Source: Bacteroidales bacterium
GTDB lineage: Bacteria > Bacteroidota > Bacteroidia > Bacteroidales > UBA7960
NCBI GenBank assembly: GCA_007122745.1
Contig: SKTA01000058.1
Location: 1 to 25,300, forward strand
DNA: 25,300 nucleotides
Direction: 5' to 3'
A program made the position numbers and the translations under genes. Positions 1 through 7,883 of the stretch are shown piece by piece (within the stretch, counting starts at the first letter, position 1; every line of letters begins with the position of its first letter). The notes beneath the pieces were generated by a model. It did not search any database, was not told the origin of the DNA, and saw only the letters and a list, made by a program, of their open reading frames with translations.

Positions 1-218
1 AGGAATCTGATTTTCCCTGTGCGTTCAATACCACCGACCTCGGAATTGCTGTTGGCTCCGCCGTTAGTGTTGCCATGGACATGCGTGTGGATAACCGGAT
101 CATGTATACCATCGGAATGGCTGCACAAAAAATGGGGATTCTTGGCAAGGATTACAAAATTGTATATGGCATACCATTAAGTGCAACTTCAAAAAATCCG
201 TTTTTCGACAGAAAATAA
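1..218 (+). CDS. DUF2148 ferredoxin-domain protein (3' end only)
   Basis: This is the C-terminal part of a gene that enters from the left edge. The reading frame starts at base 3 and gives about 71 residues before TAA at 216-218. The tail contains PCAFNTTDLGIAVGSAVS, then a stretch reading IMYTIGMAAQKMG, then IVYGIPLSATSKNPFFDR. From memory of the family, this pattern is typical of the end of DUF2148 proteins, which are small uncharacterised proteins with a ferredoxin-like cysteine region. One Cys is visible near the left edge; the others would lie upstream. The biochemical role is unknown. The call rests on recognition of the C-terminal pattern, since the N-terminal domain cannot be seen. 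Confidence 0.7.
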   Translation, partial: ESDFPCAFNTTDLGIAVGSAVSVAMDMRVDNRIMYTIGMAAQKMGILGKDYKIVYGIPLSATSKNPFFDRK

Positions 219-280
219 TAACAGGTTAAACATTTTTAACATCCGGCTTGTTTCTTATTTAACCTAAAACAAATAATGTT

Positions 281-793
281 ATGAAAAGAAACAGCGATCT
301 TGTTACCTTTGGAGGTAAACCCGTTACCCTGATGGGCCGTCTGGTAAAGCCCGGACAGACTGCGAAAAACTTTTTTGCAGTAAAAGAGAATCTTCAGCCA
401 TTTAGTTTAAGTGAAAACAGCAACCAGGTTCGGATCATTTCAGTTGTTCCCAGTGTGGATACAGACATATGCGCGCAGCAAACTCGGCGATTTAATGAGG
501 AAGCGGCTGCTTTGAAAGATATTCAGGTGATTACGATCTCCTGTGACCTTCCTTTTGCACTGAAACGTTTTTGTGCTGCTGAGGGGATTGACAGCATTGT
601 AACTGTCTCTGACCATAAAGACAAGGATTTTGGTGTAAAGTACGGTTTGCTCATTGAGGAACTGGGTTTGCTTGCAAGGGCAATCGTCGTGGTTGATAAG
701 CAAGATGTGGTTCAATACGTTGAAGTTGTTCCGGAAATTGCTGAGCATCCTGATTATGAAAAAGCACTTGAGACTGCAAAAGCACTGATATAA
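281..793 (+). CDS. tpx: Thiol peroxidase, atypical 2-Cys peroxiredoxin (Tpx)
   Basis: The 170-residue protein has the usual Tpx length. It is a cytoplasmic enzyme that reduces H2O2 and alkyl hydroperoxides using thioredoxin. The peroxidatic Cys64 lies in PSVDTDICAQQTRRFN and the resolving Cys98 in DLPFALKRFCAAEG. Their spacing of 34 residues matches the Cys61/Cys95 pair of E. coli Tpx, which forms an intramolecular disulfide. A third cysteine, Cys88, sits in SCDLPF, where most family members have Ala. The ATG at 281 is the natural start, 62 bp after the preceding stop. I see no clear TAnnTTTG promoter directly upstream. The gene converges on dnaK, with a shared terminator hairpin between them. 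Confidence 0.95.
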   Translation: MKRNSDLVTFGGKPVTLMGRLVKPGQTAKNFFAVKENLQPFSLSENSNQVRIISVVPSVDTDICAQQTRRFNEEAAALKDIQVITISCDLPFALKRFCAAEGIDSIVTVSDHKDKDFGVKYGLLIEELGLLARAIVVVDKQDVVQYVEVVPEIAEHPDYEKALETAKALI

Positions 794-836
794 TAAAGAG
801 GTGTTTTGCCTTCTGCTTAGAACCCCAAACCAAAAA

Positions 837-873
837 GAAAAAGGCTGTCTGCTTTGCAGAACAGCCTTTTCTT
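837..873. terminator. Bidirectional intrinsic terminator between tpx and dnaK
   Basis: AAAGGCTGT (840-848) pairs with ACAGCCTTT (861-869). The stem continues as CTGC (849-852) with GCAG (856-859) around a TTT loop, leaving one bulged A at 860. On the plus strand the stem is followed by TTTTCTTT. On the minus strand the A-rich tract before 840 reads as a T-tract. It can therefore end transcripts of both tpx and dnaK. Confidence 0.85.
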
Positions 874-889
874 TGATTATGAAGCGTAC

Positions 890-2803
890 TTACTTAACTT
901 CTTCAAAGTCCACATCAGTTACATCATCATCCTTATCGTCCTTTTTCTCTGATGCTTGCTGGTCAGCTCCGGGTTCTCCCGGTTGCGCATCTCCTTGCTG
1001 CTGGGTGTTCTGATACATTTCCGTACTGGCGGCCTGCCAGGCAGCATTCAAAGTGCCCATTGCTTTTTCAATGGCTTCAAGGTCTTTGTTCTTATGGGCC
1101 TCCCTGAGCGCTTCCAGTTCCTTTTCAATAGGCTCCTTTTTGTCGGCCGGAAGCTTTTCCCCAAACTCTTTCAGCTGTTTCTCCGTTTGGAAGATCAGGC
1201 TGTCAGCCGAGTTTAGCTTGTCGATCTCTTCTTTCTGCTTCTTGTCGCTTTCAGCATTTGCTTCCGCCTCGGCTTTCATCTTTTTGATCTCCTCTTCACT
1301 AAGTCCGGATGACGCTTCAATGCGAATGTTTTGTGATTTCCCGGATGCTTTGTCCTTGGCAGAGACATTCAGAATGCCGTTGGCATCGATATCAAAGGTA
1401 ACCTCGACCTGTGGAATGCCTCTTGGGGCCGGTGGAATGCCGTCGAGATGGAAACGGCCGATTGTTCTGTTGTCTTTTGCCATGGGCCTTTCTCCCTGAA
1501 GAATGTGAATTTCAACAGATGTCTGGTTGTCTGCCGCTGTTGAGAACGTTTCATTCTTTTTGGTGGGGATGGTAGTGTTTGCTTCGATCAGCCTTGTCAT
1601 TACGCCCCCAAGTGTTTCAATCCCCAATGAAAGCGGTGTAACATCTAGTAAAAGTACATCCTTGATCTCTCCGGTAAGTACACCACCCTGGATTGCTGCA
1701 CCGATGGCCACAACTTCATCCGGGTTCACACCTTTGGAAGGTTTTTTTCCAAAGAATTTTTCTACAAGCTCCTGAATAGCAGGAATACGTGTTGAACCAC
1801 CAACAAGAATCACTTCGTCAACATCGGAAGGCTGCATTTTGGCCTCTTTCAACGCTATTTTACATGGCTCGAGGGTTGCTTGTATCAGCTTGTCGGTAAG
1901 CTTCTCAAACTGACTGCGCGTTAAGGTCCTTACCAGGTGTTTCGGAATGCCGTCAACCGGCATGATGTAAGGCAGGTTGATCTCTGTTGATGTAACGCTT
2001 GACAGCTCAATCTTTGCTTTCTCCGCAGCTTCTTTCAGTCTTTGCAAAGCCATCGGATCTTTACGCAGGTCAATCCCTTCATCTTTTTTGAATTCATCCG
2101 CGAGCCAGTTGATGATCATGTCATCAAAGTCGTCGCCTCCAAGGTGTGTGTCACCGTTGGTGGATTTTACTTCAAATACGCCATCGCCAAGCTCCAGGAT
2201 GGAGATGTCGAAGGTTCCTCCCCCCAGGTCAAATACTGCGATCCGCATATCCTTGTCCTTTTTGTCAAGTCCGTAAGCCAGTGAAGCCGCTGTTGGCTCA
2301 TTGATGATACGGCGTACTTTAAGACCTGCAATCTCACCGGCCTCTTTGGTTGCCTGACGCTGGGAGTCATTGAAATATGCAGGCACGGTGATCACCGCTT
2401 CTGAGACCTCCTGGCCAAGGTAGTCTTCAGCCGTTTTTTTCATCTTCTGAAGTACCATCGCCGATATTTCCTGTGGTGTATACCTGCGGTCATCAATCTT
2501 TACGCGCGGGGTTTTATTATCTCCCTTTTCCACTTTATAAGTGACGCGCTCACGTTCTTTTTGTGCGGACTCATAGGTTTCCCCCATCCAACGCTTGATC
2601 GAATAGATGGTTTTTTCAGGGTTTACGATGGCCTGCCGTTTTGCAGGATCACCGATCTTCCGTTCACCATTTTCTGTGAATGCAACGATGGATGGGGTTG
2701 TGCGGCGTCCCTCACTGTTGGGGATCACTACCGGCTCATTTCCTTCCATTACTGCAACACAAGAGTTGGTTGTGCCTAAGTCAATACCAATTATTTTACC
2801 CAT
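890..2803 (-). CDS. dnaK: Molecular chaperone DnaK (Hsp70)
   Basis: The 637-residue protein is full length for DnaK, the ATP-driven cytoplasmic chaperone that works with DnaJ and GrpE. The nucleotide-binding domain shows IDLGTTNSC at residues 7-15, the catalytic Lys70 region (SIKRWMG), FDLGGGTFD at 191-199, INEPTAASLAYGLD at 167-180 and, further on, ILVGGSTRIPA. The conserved linker DVLLLDVTPLSLGIET leads into the substrate-binding domain. The C-terminus is a disordered Gln/Asp-rich tail ending in DVDFEEVK, the usual EEVD-like end. grpE and dnaJ are not adjacent. I found no CIRCE inverted repeat and no clear TAnnTTTG element in the 173 bp upstream, so its heat control is not visible here. Confidence 0.99.
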   Translation of the reverse strand: MGKIIGIDLGTTNSCVAVMEGNEPVVIPNSEGRRTTPSIVAFTENGERKIGDPAKRQAIVNPEKTIYSIKRWMGETYESAQKERERVTYKVEKGDNKTPRVKIDDRRYTPQEISAMVLQKMKKTAEDYLGQEVSEAVITVPAYFNDSQRQATKEAGEIAGLKVRRIINEPTAASLAYGLDKKDKDMRIAVFDLGGGTFDISILELGDGVFEVKSTNGDTHLGGDDFDDMIINWLADEFKKDEGIDLRKDPMALQRLKEAAEKAKIELSSVTSTEINLPYIMPVDGIPKHLVRTLTRSQFEKLTDKLIQATLEPCKIALKEAKMQPSDVDEVILVGGSTRIPAIQELVEKFFGKKPSKGVNPDEVVAIGAAIQGGVLTGEIKDVLLLDVTPLSLGIETLGGVMTRLIEANTTIPTKKNETFSTAADNQTSVEIHILQGERPMAKDNRTIGRFHLDGIPPAPRGIPQVEVTFDIDANGILNVSAKDKASGKSQNIRIEASSGLSEEEIKKMKAEAEANAESDKKQKEEIDKLNSADSLIFQTEKQLKEFGEKLPADKKEPIEKELEALREAHKNKDLEAIEKAMGTLNAAWQAASTEMYQNTQQQGDAQPGEPGADQQASEKKDDKDDDVTDVDFEEVK

Positions 2804-2976
2804 TTTTCGTGTTTTTTATATTTAATAGCTTGTTTTTCTATCTGCTGCAACATGAGCATTCAATCTTTATGCCATTAATGTTTATTGGTCGATTTTGGAA
2901 AATATGGCACTAGTTTATCCCATCCGTAAAGAGGAAAATGTCAGGATAGTGACAAAAAGTCAGATAAGATTTGGAA

Positions 2977-5421
2977 TTAGAATCGTGCAATCAGTTTCAG
3001 GTTGATCAGTCTGGATGTAAGATAGTTTGGGATGGCATAAAATTGGTTTTCTACATCCTTGATCCAGTAATAGGAGATGGTATTGCTGATTTCCAGCAGG
3101 TTGAAAACTTCTGCGGTGATCCACATCGATTCAAAGTGCCGGAACGGACTCCCCTCTGAAAAACTGGTATTTTCACCAATCAATTGTTTTGAGAAGCCGA
3201 TGTCTACACGTTGATAGGATGACATGCGTCCGGTATCCCTGCGCTGGTCACGGGTTGGTGCCCAGAATGGGAGTCCCGTGCCATAGAAGAATCCCAGGTT
3301 AACCTGGTAAGAGGGATTCCTTGGCAGAAAGTCCTGGAAAAACATACTGAAGCTGAACAGCTGATCTGTAGGCCGTGGGATGTATCCGGCCGGGACCAGG
3401 GAGCCATCGGGACCCGTTACAAATGTATCTTCGATTTTTTCACGGGTACGCATCAGCGACAAACCTGCCCAGGAGTCAATACCCGGAACAAACTCACCGT
3501 GAATTTTCATATCAAGGCCTCTGGCATAACCTTTTGATATATTTTCAGCCTGATAGCGAATGCGGACATTGTCAATCTCATAGGGTATCAGCTGATCCAG
3601 GAATTTGTAATAAACTTCCGTTGTGTATTGAAAGGGCCTGTCCCAGGCTGTAAAATTGAAACTTGATCCGAGAACCAGATGGATCGACTCCTGGGCTTTG
3701 ATCTCTTCGTTGAGTTTTCCCTGCATGTTGCGCAACTCCCGGTAAAAGGGAGGCTGATGGTACAGGCCGGCAGATGCCCTGAATGTCCATCGCTCAAGCC
3801 ATTCCGGTTTGTAGAGCAATGTAGTGCGCGGACTGAAAAAAAGCTGCCTGTTGAAGTCCCAGTAATTGCTCCTGACACCTGCCGTTAGCGCAAAGCGGCC
3901 ATGCGGACGGAGTATCTCCCATGTGTTCTGGACGAAGGCCGAAATTCTGTTCGACTGAATGCCAATTCGTGTGTTAAGGGTGTCTTGCAGAACGATTGCA
4001 TGATCAGGATATTGTGGCAGGGAGTAACCAGCTGAATCAATCAGGCTCCATTCGTTCAGTCTGTCAAGAATATCTTCGTGCTGAAACTTGACCCCCCAGC
4101 GCAAATCTTGTCCATCATGGGCATAGTTGCCCTTGAGCTCAGCATTCCATACAATGGCGTTTAGATAGTTACGGGCATGATTCAGGAACGTTCCTACACC
4201 AAGGGGTTCACCCACCGGCTGTCCGAAATCATCCTGGCCCATGTCTGTTTCAACGCGCTGCAGCCAATATTGGCCCAGCACATCAAAATATTCTCTTTCA
4301 TCAGATTGAAAAACGCTGGTAATAAATTGCAGCGACAAACCCTCCCGGGGTTCGTAACTCAACGACAGGGCCCCCATTCCGGTCATGAATTGTGTCACCT
4401 CCTGTCCGTCAAAGAATACAGTGAACTCCCGCACTTCCGTAATGGTCCCGAAACGGGTTCTTTGCACTTCGGGCACGAACTGGTATCTGTTGTTATTGAA
4501 ATTTGCAAGGAAACTTAACTTCCAACGGTTCGATATGTCGTAATTGATCAGTCCCTGGATGTCAGTAAATGAAGGTTTGTAATCTCCCTGGGTGTCCAGG
4601 GTTCCCAGCAGATATTGATTCGACTTGTATCGTACGCCAAAAAGATAGGATAATCTGTTTTGTCCGTCGGCCGCTTCCAGATGCAAAGCACCCTCCAAAA
4701 GGCTCAGGGAGAAAGACCCCGCGAATGCTTCTGGTGTTTTATAGGTAATGTCAAGCACCGATGCCATTTTGTCGCCGTATTCAGCATTGAATCCACCTGC
4801 TGAGAACTCAATGGAGGCAACCATGTCGGGATTCAGAAAGCTTAAACCCTCCTGTTGCCCTGCCCTCACCAGAAAAGGGCGATAGATCTCTATTCCGTTT
4901 ACATATACAAGGTTTTCGTCATAATTACCACCCCTTACCGAATATTGGGTTGATAACTCTGATGCGGTTGACACACCCGGTAAGGTTTGCAGCAGTCCCT
5001 CAATGCCGGAAGATGGGCCGGGTAATGCACTTGAAAGGCGTGGGTCGAGTCTTGTAATGTCTGTGCTTAAAAGCTGGCGGCCAACAATTTCAATGTCCGG
5101 AAGGTCAGTGGCAATAGGTGTCAGCACGATTTCAACCGTGCGTTGCTCTCCGGGAAGAAAGACAAGGGGAAGGCTTTTCGGCATATATCCAAGATAAGAG
5201 ATGCGCAGCAGGAACTCCTCACGAACAGGTGTTCTGATCATGAAATATCCTTTTTCGTCGCTGGTGGTTCCCCGCGTGGTACCATCAATGGCAATATGCA
5301 CAAACTCGAGGGCTTCTCCTTCCGGATTAAGGATATGGCCTTCAAGAGTGCCATGTTGTGCAGACACTCCCTGAATGATCAACAGGAGCAATATGAACAA
5401 AAGAGTTGACCGATGATTCAC
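2977..5421 (-). CDS. TonB-dependent outer-membrane receptor with N-terminal CRD domain
   Basis: The 814-residue protein begins with a signal peptide ending near GVSAQ. Residues about 24-105 form a carboxypeptidase-regulatory-like domain (GHILNPEGEALEFVHI, TTSDEKGYFMI, ISYLGY). A plug domain follows (LQTLPGVSTASELSTQYSVRGG, VYVNGIEIYRPF, AGGFNAEYGDKMASVLDI), then a 22-strand-type barrel ending in Phe (LINLKLIARF), typical of outer-membrane proteins. It should import a ligand using TonB energy; the substrate is unknown. It is shorter than SusC proteins and has no SusD neighbour, so a glycan role is not supported. The start is GTG at 5419-5421. No in-frame ATG precedes the signal peptide, and a -7 promoter element lies 22 bases upstream. 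The nearest gene encodes a protein with the same CRD domain. Confidence 0.92.
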   Translation of the reverse strand: MNHRSTLLFILLLLIIQGVSAQHGTLEGHILNPEGEALEFVHIAIDGTTRGTTSDEKGYFMIRTPVREEFLLRISYLGYMPKSLPLVFLPGEQRTVEIVLTPIATDLPDIEIVGRQLLSTDITRLDPRLSSALPGPSSGIEGLLQTLPGVSTASELSTQYSVRGGNYDENLVYVNGIEIYRPFLVRAGQQEGLSFLNPDMVASIEFSAGGFNAEYGDKMASVLDITYKTPEAFAGSFSLSLLEGALHLEAADGQNRLSYLFGVRYKSNQYLLGTLDTQGDYKPSFTDIQGLINYDISNRWKLSFLANFNNNRYQFVPEVQRTRFGTITEVREFTVFFDGQEVTQFMTGMGALSLSYEPREGLSLQFITSVFQSDEREYFDVLGQYWLQRVETDMGQDDFGQPVGEPLGVGTFLNHARNYLNAIVWNAELKGNYAHDGQDLRWGVKFQHEDILDRLNEWSLIDSAGYSLPQYPDHAIVLQDTLNTRIGIQSNRISAFVQNTWEILRPHGRFALTAGVRSNYWDFNRQLFFSPRTTLLYKPEWLERWTFRASAGLYHQPPFYRELRNMQGKLNEEIKAQESIHLVLGSSFNFTAWDRPFQYTTEVYYKFLDQLIPYEIDNVRIRYQAENISKGYARGLDMKIHGEFVPGIDSWAGLSLMRTREKIEDTFVTGPDGSLVPAGYIPRPTDQLFSFSMFFQDFLPRNPSYQVNLGFFYGTGLPFWAPTRDQRRDTGRMSSYQRVDIGFSKQLIGENTSFSEGSPFRHFESMWITAEVFNLLEISNTISYYWIKDVENQFYAIPNYLTSRLINLKLIARF

Positions 5422-5443
5422 TTTCCAGTTAAATAATGATTCG

Positions 5444-5451
5444 CAAAGATA
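5444..5451 (-). promoter_or_regulatory. Bacteroidota-type -7 element for the TonB receptor
   Basis: The minus strand reads TATCTTTG, an exact match to TAnnTTTG. Transcription would begin near 5440, leaving about 19 bases before the GTG start at 5421. I see no well-spaced -33 TTG; the nearest TTTG is 13 bases upstream, which is too close. Confidence 0.55.
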
Positions 5452-5572
5452 TATTTATTTGAGGCAAATAAGCATGAACACCCCATCCTCAAAAAATAGT
5501 TTGATGTTTTGATATCGTTAATAATAATAACCTTTAGAGGAAAAAAATATTGTTTACAACCAGCATCAGGCA

Positions 5573-6232
5573 TCAATCATTTCTTCGGAAGCGGCCTTCG
5601 CGCCACGCCTGAAAAAACTCGGACCATGCGAAAGGATCGAATATCCTTAGTGGTGGTGCCTGGCCGGCATAATAAAGCTGTTGTGAATGTTGTTGAACCA
5701 GGTGTCTGAAATTCATGCTCCCATCCATTGGCATTTTTTCAAAACGCTCACGCATTTCTGCGTGGGCGAGGTTTCGCATCGCCCTGTCATAATCATCGGA
5801 TGGGACTTCGGTGTGCAGAAAGGCTTGCCTGAACTGTTCCCTGGTTGGCCACGGGTAGATCACGGTTTCAGCAAGATGGATGGTGTCTCTGGTCATCATC
5901 TGTACGGCAGAATAGCGATGCTGTGTAAGTGTGTCGGGAACGACATAGAAGCTTTGCTTATATCCAACGGATGTGAAGCGCAAGGTGTCTTTTTCATATA
6001 CCGGCAGGGAGAAAAAACCGTAATAATCGGTGGTTGTTCCACGCCTTGTTCCTTTCACCCAAATGGTGCTGTAAGGTAACGGTTTCAGACTGTCGCCGGT
6101 TACAACGAGTCCGGAGAACTGGATCACACGCCGGGGCGAAGGAGCTTTACCTTCATGGAACCCCATCCAGAACATGGCTGATATCATTACAAGTATCAGA
6201 AATATGAAAGCATTGAACCTGGACATCTTCAT
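5573..6232 (-). CDS. Secreted carboxypeptidase-regulatory-like (CRD) domain protein
   Basis: The 219-residue protein has an N-terminal hydrophobic segment (residues about 6-25, FNAFIFLILVMISAMFWMG) that may be a signal peptide or an anchor. Residues about 38-120 form a CRD-type beta-sandwich: FSGLVVTGDSLKPLPYSTIW, GTRRGTTTDYYGFFSLPV, LRFTSVGYK. The remaining hundred residues are charged and aromatic (PWPTREQFRQAF, FDPFAWSEFFQAW) with no motif I recognise. Lone CRD proteins of this kind are common in Bacteroidota and uncharacterised. Its CRD resembles the first domain of the neighbouring TonB receptor, and both genes point the same way with about 150 bp between them, so a shared envelope role is possible but unproven. 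ATG at 6226 is an alternative start two codons in. Confidence 0.75.
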   Translation of the reverse strand: MKMSRFNAFIFLILVMISAMFWMGFHEGKAPSPRRVIQFSGLVVTGDSLKPLPYSTIWVKGTRRGTTTDYYGFFSLPVYEKDTLRFTSVGYKQSFYVVPDTLTQHRYSAVQMMTRDTIHLAETVIYPWPTREQFRQAFLHTEVPSDDYDRAMRNLAHAEMRERFEKMPMDGSMNFRHLVQQHSQQLYYAGQAPPLRIFDPFAWSEFFQAWREGRFRRND

Positions 6233-6324
6233 CAGAAAAAGAACAAGTAAAGTTATGAAGAATCACAGACATGAAAAAAGAAAGATGTTTTTTGTGTCAA
6301 ATCTTATAAATCTTTAACAGCTAA

Positions 6325-6365
6325 GAAAAAAAAAGCTGTTGCAGCCTGATTGCCACAACAGCTTT
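6325..6365 (-). terminator. Intrinsic terminator downstream of rpmB
   Basis: AAAGCTGTTG at 6332-6341 pairs perfectly with CAACAGCTTT at 6356-6365 across a 14-base loop. The run of A before the hairpin on the plus strand becomes a run of T after it on the minus strand, where rpmB is read. It isolates rpmB from the CRD gene downstream. Confidence 0.88.
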
Positions 6366-6384
6366 AATTTGTTTAAGTCTGATG

Positions 6385-6621
6385 CTACTTCATGAAGCCT
6401 TTGGTTTTTGCCTCCTTGATGGAAGCATAAATCCCTTTTTTGTTAATGATACGCATCCCTGCTGCTGAAACTTTAAGTGTAACCCAGCGGTTCTCCTCGG
6501 GGACATAGTAGCGTTTTGTCTGGATATTGGGATAAAACCATCTGTTGGTCTTAATGTTTGAGTGCGATACATGATGCCCGGTTATGGGCCTCTTCCCGGT
6601 TATTTGACAAATTCGTGACAT
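6385..6621 (-). CDS. rpmB: 50S ribosomal protein bL28
   Basis: The 78-residue protein begins MSRICQITGKRPITGHHVSH and contains SNIKTNRWFYPNIQTKRYYV and the C-terminal VSAAGMRIINKKG, all standard bL28 sequence. bL28 is a structural protein of the large ribosomal subunit. The frame is open for 26 further codons upstream, but those residues do not match the family. The ATG at 6619-6621 gives the conserved MSRxCxxTGK beginning, so I place the start there. In many Bacteroidota rpmB is followed by rpmG and a DUF4295 gene. Here a strong terminator follows directly and neither gene is present. Confidence 0.97.
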   Translation of the reverse strand: MSRICQITGKRPITGHHVSHSNIKTNRWFYPNIQTKRYYVPEENRWVTLKVSAAGMRIINKKGIYASIKEAKTKGFMK

Positions 6622-6747
6622 GATTCTAATATGTTTTATAAGCGAATAAACGTTTTTTAAAAAGGAGTGCAAAGTACGTGATAATTTTTCAAGATACAAA
6701 GCTTTTGACTATATAATTTTTTACGTTTTTTATTAGATTAAAAATAC

Positions 6748-6778
6748 TTGCCATTTTTAAACATAAATGATAAATTTG
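6748..6778 (+). promoter_or_regulatory. Bacteroidota-type promoter (-33 TTG, -7 TAAATTTG)
   Basis: TTG at 6748-6750 and TAAATTTG at 6771-6778 are separated by 20 bases, within the usual 19-21 spacing. Transcription should begin at about 6782-6785. That lies downstream of the first possible ATG (6780) and upstream of the second (6795), so the promoter favours the second start. Confidence 0.7.
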
Positions 6779-6794
6779 CATGAAAGCAGCAAAC

Positions 6795-7856
6795 ATGAGA
6801 CATATCCCTATTTTTGTTTTGACTGTTTCCCTTTGTTTTTCGACATCCCTGTTATGGGCCCAAACCGGTAGTGGTGATGTGAAGCGTGATTTTCATGGGT
6901 TCAGGGAACAGTTTGACGAAGTCATAAACCGGAGTTCTGATGACTCCGCTGCATGGGAAAGATTTATGTTTCCAAAGCCTGAGCGGTTGCCTTACTGGTT
7001 GTTTTCTTTGCCGTCGGATAAAGAAAAGTATACATATGTTGTTGCTGCCTCTGATCCGGGGATGACGGCGCAAGCAGCAAAGGAACTGGCACTGTTGCGT
7101 GCACAGATAATGTTTGGACTCCTCTCGGCTACCCATGTCGGGCACATTCGTGAGTATTACGCAACAGAAAGGGATCGGGAGGTCACACATTTTTTTACAG
7201 AATATACAAGGTTTACAGGACAGATACAAGCTTATAATGAGCAAGTTGAAGTGGTAAGACAACATACAACACAATACGATGAAACCATCATATTGGCCCG
7301 AATCCCCATTAGGGTTCATGCATTTGAAGCTAACGTTTCCCCTTTTGGTCAGATTGAAGCCGGACTTTTTTCACGGCTGAGGGGGATCGGGAACCGGATG
7401 CAACTTGAAGAACATCTGTATATGGAAGTAACACCGGAACGGGGGACAGCAGGCAGTCATTACCAACATCAATATGCAATGATCAACAGGATTGTAAACA
7501 CCTCAACTACTATCGACGATATGCTCATTACAGATCTTCCAGCCTTGAATCTTCGTTACAGCATTCTTGAAGGGGATCAGCAAAACATGAAAACAAACAG
7601 GAGCGATAAGGATGGCGGTGTAAGTTTAAGCAACGGATTCTGGCATGCTTTGGTCGCATGCATGTTAAGCTCCATGGTAGACATAGCCCACGATGGAAGC
7701 ATACACTTCACCCAGCTTAACGATATTTCTGATCTCATGATGTTAAGCATGAGCAGGGAATTAATGCAGAAAACCCTGATATCAAATATGCCGGTGATGT
7801 TTGTGGATAACAACAAGCTTTATTTGTATCCATTTGTTCAACAAATCATAGAATAG
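6795..7856 (+). CDS. Exported protein of unknown function
   Basis: I do not recognise this gene. From the ATG at 6795 it encodes 353 residues, beginning with a signal peptide (MRHIPIFVLTVSLCFSTSLL, cleavage near WAQ). The reading frame also has an ATG at 6780, but the promoter position makes that one unlikely. The mature part has a mixed alpha/beta look: YTYVVAASDPGM followed by an Ala-rich helix (AQAAKELALLRAQIMFGL), a combination loosely reminiscent of LPP20-type lipoprotein domains, though there is no lipobox. No catalytic motif or membrane segment is visible after the signal peptide. The gene ends 27 bp before the DUF6588-like gene, so the two are probably one operon acting in the periplasm or outer membrane. 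Confidence 0.75.
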   Translation: MRHIPIFVLTVSLCFSTSLLWAQTGSGDVKRDFHGFREQFDEVINRSSDDSAAWERFMFPKPERLPYWLFSLPSDKEKYTYVVAASDPGMTAQAAKELALLRAQIMFGLLSATHVGHIREYYATERDREVTHFFTEYTRFTGQIQAYNEQVEVVRQHTTQYDETIILARIPIRVHAFEANVSPFGQIEAGLFSRLRGIGNRMQLEEHLYMEVTPERGTAGSHYQHQYAMINRIVNTSTTIDDMLITDLPALNLRYSILEGDQQNMKTNRSDKDGGVSLSNGFWHALVACMLSSMVDIAHDGSIHFTQLNDISDLMMLSMSRELMQKTLISNMPVMFVDNNKLYLYPFVQQIIE

Positions 7857-7883
7857 TTTTTTTGCACTTAACTTTTTGTAATT

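Noticed and set aside
225..240. Terminator between the DUF2148 gene and tpx
   Set aside because: GTTAAA-CATT-TTTAAC is a 6-bp stem almost free of G and C with no trailing T-tract, so it is too weak to call.
1053..1499. 148-codon open frame on the plus strand inside dnaK
   Set aside because: It is antisense to highly conserved dnaK codons, is Ser/Leu/Phe-rich as expected of a shadow frame, and shows no family motif.
2804..2976. CIRCE heat-shock operator upstream of dnaK
   Set aside because: The TTAGCACTC-spacer-GAGTGCTAA dyad is not there; GGCACTAG at 2905-2912 is only a chance partial match.
4177..4518. 113-codon plus-strand frame inside the TonB receptor
   Set aside because: It is antisense to conserved barrel codons and has no recognisable domain or promoter.
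6622..6699. Longer N-terminus for bL28 starting at 6699
   Set aside because: The extra 26 residues do not match bL28, whose conserved start is the MSRxCxxTGK at 6621.
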